64,000 nt of DNA from Eonycteris spelaea (lineage: Eukaryota > Chordata > Mammalia > Chiroptera > Pteropodidae). A program made the position numbers and the translations under genes. Each line of letters begins with the position of its first letter. The stretch's first letter is position 1. Shown one piece after another: positions 1-64,000 of the stretch. The stretch is taken from NCBI GenBank assembly GCA_003508835.1, contig PUFA01000288.1, forward strand, positions 1,240,001 through 1,304,000. Direction: 5' to 3'. The notes under the pieces were generated by a model, which saw only the letters and a program-made list of their open reading frames with translations, did not search any database and was not told the origin of the DNA.

Positions 1-464
1 ATTCAAACTCTGCAGCTGCAGGGTTTCAAGCTGGGAGTCACACTGCCAACCCCTACATTGCTGGTGTGACAGCTACCATGTCACCTCTCACATGGGGCTC
101 ACCCCAGCTGATGAGAGAGAGTGGCAAATACACTCCCAGGCCCACGGTGCCCAGCCCAGCAGAATCTGTGGGCAAGAGCTTTAAAATCACCCTAACACTC
201 AGGAGGGAGTCAGGCCAGAGACTGAGAAGCAGCTTCAGTGAACTCATTCAATTTCTTTTCCTTGTGATGACTGTTCCCATCTTGAGGAAAATTCTTTTAT
301 TCATGTGCCTTGTTAAAAAGTAAGAAGTAGCGGTCAACTTTGGCCAAAACAAAAAGCTTTTGCACAAGTGTCTAGCTCTGTCCACGTGCACTTCGCTCCA
401 GGATGCTCTCGATAGAAGTTTCTAGCAGAGGTATTGCATGTGCTCTCAGCCACACCATCAGATT
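1..464 (-). other. JAM3: JAM3 3' UTR, partial
   Basis: This is the non-coding continuation of the last exon. It holds no repeat I can recognise. An AATAAA hexamer on the minus strand at 301-296, about 165 bases past the stop, could be a proximal polyadenylation signal. I cannot see a convincing GU-rich downstream element. In human, JAM3 has a much longer 3' UTR, so the main site is probably off-window. Confidence 0.7.
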
Positions 465-61135
<60,671 letters not shown>

Positions 61136-61229
61136 GTCGAGGGGAGCTGGGGGACCGCGGGCGCAAGGCGCAGCCAAGATTCTCCGCGCGCATGCGTCCA
61201 GCCTGCCGGGACACTGCTACCCGCCTCTA

Positions 61230-61308
61230 GTTACCATAGCGACAACCTGGCCCGCCAGAGCCGTCACCATGGTGACAAATGAAGCTGAAGACAGGTTACT
61301 ATGGATGC
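61230..61308 (+). promoter_or_regulatory. Three phased RFX X-box-like motifs
   Basis: The X-box consensus is GTNRCC, a 0-3 base spacer, then RGYAAC. Motif 1, GTTACCATAGCGAC (61230-61243), has one mismatch. Motif 2, GTCACCATGGTGAC (61263-61276), is a perfect 14-bp palindrome with one mismatch per consensus. Motif 3, GTTACTATGGATGC (61295-61308), is degenerate. Their starts are 33 and 32 bp apart, about three helical turns each. RFX factors acting through X-boxes drive ciliary and male-germline genes. Binding here is inferred. Confidence 0.6.
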
Positions 61309-61365
61309 AGGGATGCCCTGGACCTGGGCCCATGGGGTCTCTTTCAATTAATTTGGTGGGAGGAG
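61269..61365 (+). other. Candidate first exon of the divergent transcript
   Basis: An ATG at 61269, inside X-box motif 2, is in near-ideal initiation context (CACCATGG) and opens a 75-codon frame running to 61496. A strong donor (GAG then GTAAAG) lies at 61366, with a second possible donor at 61396. Spliced to the next exon-like segment the frame meets a stop quickly, so this would act as a 5' leader or upstream ORF and not the main coding start. The transcription start is unknown. Confidence 0.3.
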
Positions 61366-61745
61366 GTAAAGAAGCGCGTTCAAGAGTGCGGTGGGGTAAA
61401 TTTCCACAGCTAGAAAATGAATACGTCACTACAGATTACAGAAGAAACAACCAATTAAAATTTTTAAAAATGAAGTGTTTCTTGTTTTACAAATAAGGGT
61501 GCAGCCTAGTTATCTTGGAAGCATTGTTGCTTGAGCCTCTTTTGAGGCCCTGATCCAAATGTGACAGAGGAAAAAGCAATGAAATCTCTATAAAACATAA
61601 CAAACATATATTATGCAGTACATAAAAGTGATATATTTCTTTAAAAAAATTATTTCTGTGGTAGAGCAAAAGCATGATAGCATTTCCAATAGCTTATACT
61701 GCAAGAACTGAAGGTAATTATTTTGCTCTGGTTTCTGAATATTAG

Positions 61746-61850
61746 GAAATGGTGAGGCTATGGAAGAAAAATGGAGCAGCATCTTATGAGGACAAGCAGA
61801 CAAGATGAAGAGAAGAATAAATGAACTGGAAATTGGACCTAAGGATGCAG
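61746..61850 (+). CDS. Candidate exon with possible start codon, divergent gene
   Basis: The segment is bounded by a pyrimidine-rich acceptor ending in TTAG (61745) and a donor CAG/GTAGTT (61851). An ATG at 61805 opens a frame starting MKRRINELE and ending in phase 1, which continues without a stop into the next exon-like segment. I do not recognise the product. No repeat signature is visible in it. Confidence 0.35.
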
Positions 61851-62092
61851 GTAGTTTTGACTGTCATTTAATACTGTGGAAAATTTTTGAAATGGCTTAT
61901 ATTATATATAATATAGGAAGTACATCTCTAATAGTACAGGAAATAAGAGTAAAAACAGAATTTTGAGTATAGTTATTAGTAAAATATGCCAATTTCCAAC
62001 AACTATTTTTTTCACTGTAAACTTCTTATTGCAACTTTCTTTATAATGGCAAAAATATAGCTACAGGATTAAATACTGGGTTTGTTTTTCAG

Positions 62093-62213
62093 AACCTTTG
62101 GCCCTGTGGCTACAGGATACAAGTGTTTCTTTTAGAGTGGAACTTAAAGATCCAGACCTTGAGAAGAAATTTAAAGCTTTGAACTTACCATTTTTATTCT
62201 CTCAAGTTTTTTG
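62093..62213 (+). CDS. Candidate second coding exon, divergent gene
   Basis: The acceptor TTTTTCAG ends at 62092. In phase 1 the segment reads as a soluble, charged protein piece (LWLQDTSVSFRVELKDPD and on) whose composition looks coding. Its 3' end is the weak point. A poor donor (GTGCAT) at 62214 gives phase 2, which matches the next exon-like segment, but an L1 insertion begins within about 15 bases and may have damaged the original donor. Confidence 0.33.
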
Positions 62214-62221
62214 GTGCATTT

Positions 62222-63240
62222 ATTTATTTATTTACCTTAAAATTATTGGGGTGACATTGATCAATAAAATCGAATAAGTTTCAAGTGTACAATTCAACAA
62301 TATGTCATATATATATATATTGCATTGTGGGTTCACCACCTAAAGTTAGATTTCCTTTCATCACTAAATATTTGACCCCTTTTACTCCTGTCTACCTCTC
62401 CCCACTCTCCTTCCCTCTGGTAACCACAAATACACTGTTCATGTCCATGAGTCTCTGTTTGTTTGTCATGTTTGTTTTTTGCTTTCAGTTTTATATCCCA
62501 CATATGAGTGAAATTATATAATTTTTAACTTTTTCTGTCTGATTTATTTCACCTGGCATGATTATCTCAAGATTCATCCATGTTGTCACAAATGGCAGTA
62601 TTTCATCTTTCCTTATGCTGAGTAATATTTCATTGTATATATGTACCACATATTATCTATCCAATCATTTATCATAGGATACTTTGGTTGCTTCCATGTC
62701 CTGGCCACCATGAATAATGCTGCTAAGAACATTGGGGTGCATATATCTTTATGGATATATGTCTTCAGGTTTTTTGGTTAAATACCCAGAAGAGGGATTG
62801 CTGGGTCATATGGTAATTCAATTTTTAGTTTTTTGAGGAATTTCCATACTGTTTTACATAGTGGTTGTATCAATTTACATTCCCACCAGCAGTATATGAA
62901 GGTTCCTTTTTCCCCCACAACCTCTCCAACACTTATTACTTGCCCTATTGATGATAGCCATTCTAACAGGTGTGAGATGGTATCTCATTATGATTTTGAT
63001 TTGCATTTCCCTAATAGTTAGTGAAGTTGAGCATCTTTTCATATGTCTGTTGGTCATTTGTCTGTCTTCTTGGGAGAAGTGTTTGTTCAGGTCTTCTGCC
63101 CATGTTTTAATTGGATTGTTTTATGTTTTTTTGTTGTTGTTATTGAGCTGTATGGGTTCTTTATATATTTTGGATATTAAGCCCTTATCAGAAGCATTGT
63201 TTGCAAATATATTCCCCCATTCAGATGACTGCCTCTTTGC
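62222..63240 (-). mobile_element. LINE-1, 5'-truncated 3' end
   Basis: The antisense of a L1 3' UTR and the end of ORF2 is readable across the segment. A (TTTA)n run at 62218-62235 marks the A-rich tail in the sense of the element. It is fairly well preserved and of the type common in bats and other laurasiatherians. It sits between two exon-like segments of the divergent transcript. Confidence 0.85.
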
Positions 63241-63609
63241 CTTAATAACTAATATTTTTATGTATAACTCAAAGACTTCCATTTTTCATACAGTCATTCT
63301 AAATTTATTTCAGTATTTTTAGTTTTTACAAAATAGACTGTGTGTATAATTTACATATATTCTGAATTGTATATTATATTTTTAAGTCTGTAATTATCAA
63401 AGTCAAGAAATATGAAATAGATTAAGGTTGTTGCCAAGTTTATGTTTCAAATGCCATCATTATATGATTTTCTTTAGAAGTCTTTATAACTGCTCAAACC
63501 TTTGCAAGTGTGAATTAATTACATTCTTCAAAATCTCAAACAGGCAGAATAAAAAGTAAAAAATAACTCAATTACCTATTATGATTCTATTTGTATTTTT
63601 TTCCAAAAG

Positions 63610-63650
63610 CTTCTGTGTCGGTTCACTATGTTCCAAAGTCACAAATGAAA
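63610..63650 (+). CDS. Candidate 41-bp microexon, divergent gene
   Basis: The acceptor is TTCCAAAAG and the donor GTATGT, 41 bases apart. In phase 2 it is open and leaves phase 1, fitting both the segment before the L1 and the one after. Its short length makes the evidence weak on its own; the support is phase agreement along the chain. Confidence 0.25.
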
Positions 63651-63790
63651 GTATGTGAAAATTCTTTTATGGTTGTGGTCTCTCTCCCTTCATCAAACAC
63701 ATAATAGAAAAATTAAAAAGAGAAAAATTATTCTTAGGCCCACTGACTATTTTTCCTTCTGCTCTTTCTTCCCTCTATTATTTCCTGTAG

Positions 63791-63854
63791 CTCCTGTTTA
63801 TAAAGTCAGGTGCATTTGCCTAACTGAAGGAACCATTTTGGTTACCTGGGAAAT
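63791..63854 (+). CDS. Candidate exon with fibronectin-III-like start, divergent gene
   Basis: A good acceptor (TTTCCTGTAG, ending 63790) and donor (GTAAGA at 63855) bound 64 bases. In phase 1 the segment reads PVYKVRCICLTEGTILVTWE, which resembles the A and B strands of a fibronectin type III domain, with a V.W-type core. The gene would continue past the right edge. I cannot name the family. Confidence 0.33.
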
Positions 63855-64000
63855 GTAAGATGATATCTGACTGCGGACAGACTAGTTTTCAGAAACCAGT
63901 GCCTCTTTTCTTCTACTGGATTTCCTGTGCTTGCATTGTGAAATGATTCTGTGTATTAATAGGCCTTCTCTGCTAGGGAATATTTGGAAAGTCAGGACAA

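Overview
This window is nuclear DNA from a placental mammal, most likely a fruit bat (family Pteropodidae). It has spliced exons with GT/AG boundaries in 52 kb of intron. It also carries mammalian-wide repeats (MIR, L2, MER5A, MER20, Tigger, MaLR/ERVL LTRs). The bat call rests on two 5S-rRNA-derived SINEs with clean target-site duplications, a SINE type described from pteropodid bats, and on LINE-1 copies that look bat/laurasiatherian. The species cannot be fixed from the sequence alone.

Nearly the whole window is one gene, JAM3 (junctional adhesion molecule C), read on the minus strand. All nine coding exons are present. The start codon is at 61135 and the stop codon at 465. The exons add up to 933 bp, giving 310 residues, the same length as the human protein. 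Every exon phase is consistent and every splice junction is canonical. The 3' UTR begins at 464 and runs off the left edge. Exons 2 to 9 cluster in 465-9037; intron 1 (9038-61059) is 52 kb.

Intron 1 is full of nested mobile elements. They include a near-complete Tigger1 DNA transposon split by a 5S SINE (11204-13477) and an old, almost full-length antisense L1 (about 14640-21545) interrupted by a Tigger-class element and an LTR. There is also a sense-strand L1 (about 31760-34195), a younger L1 3' end split by a hAT element (42853-43850), and a second 5S SINE. An L1 derivative at 48705-50890 keeps its 5' UTR and ORF1 but has lost almost all of ORF2. Between these lie long stretches of apparently single-copy intron.

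JAM3 exon 1 lies in a CpG-rich island (about 60620-61310). Just upstream of the JAM3 start, on the far side of the island, are three RFX X-box-like palindromes spaced 33 and 32 bp apart. Beyond them, reading rightward, is a phase-compatible chain of exon-like segments (about 61269-63854) that I cannot assign to a known gene. The simplest reading is a bidirectional promoter with JAM3 to the left and an unrecognised, possibly RFX-controlled (ciliary or testis) transcript to the right. That arrangement is the best candidate here for something undescribed. It is an inference from splice signals and motifs and has not been confirmed.
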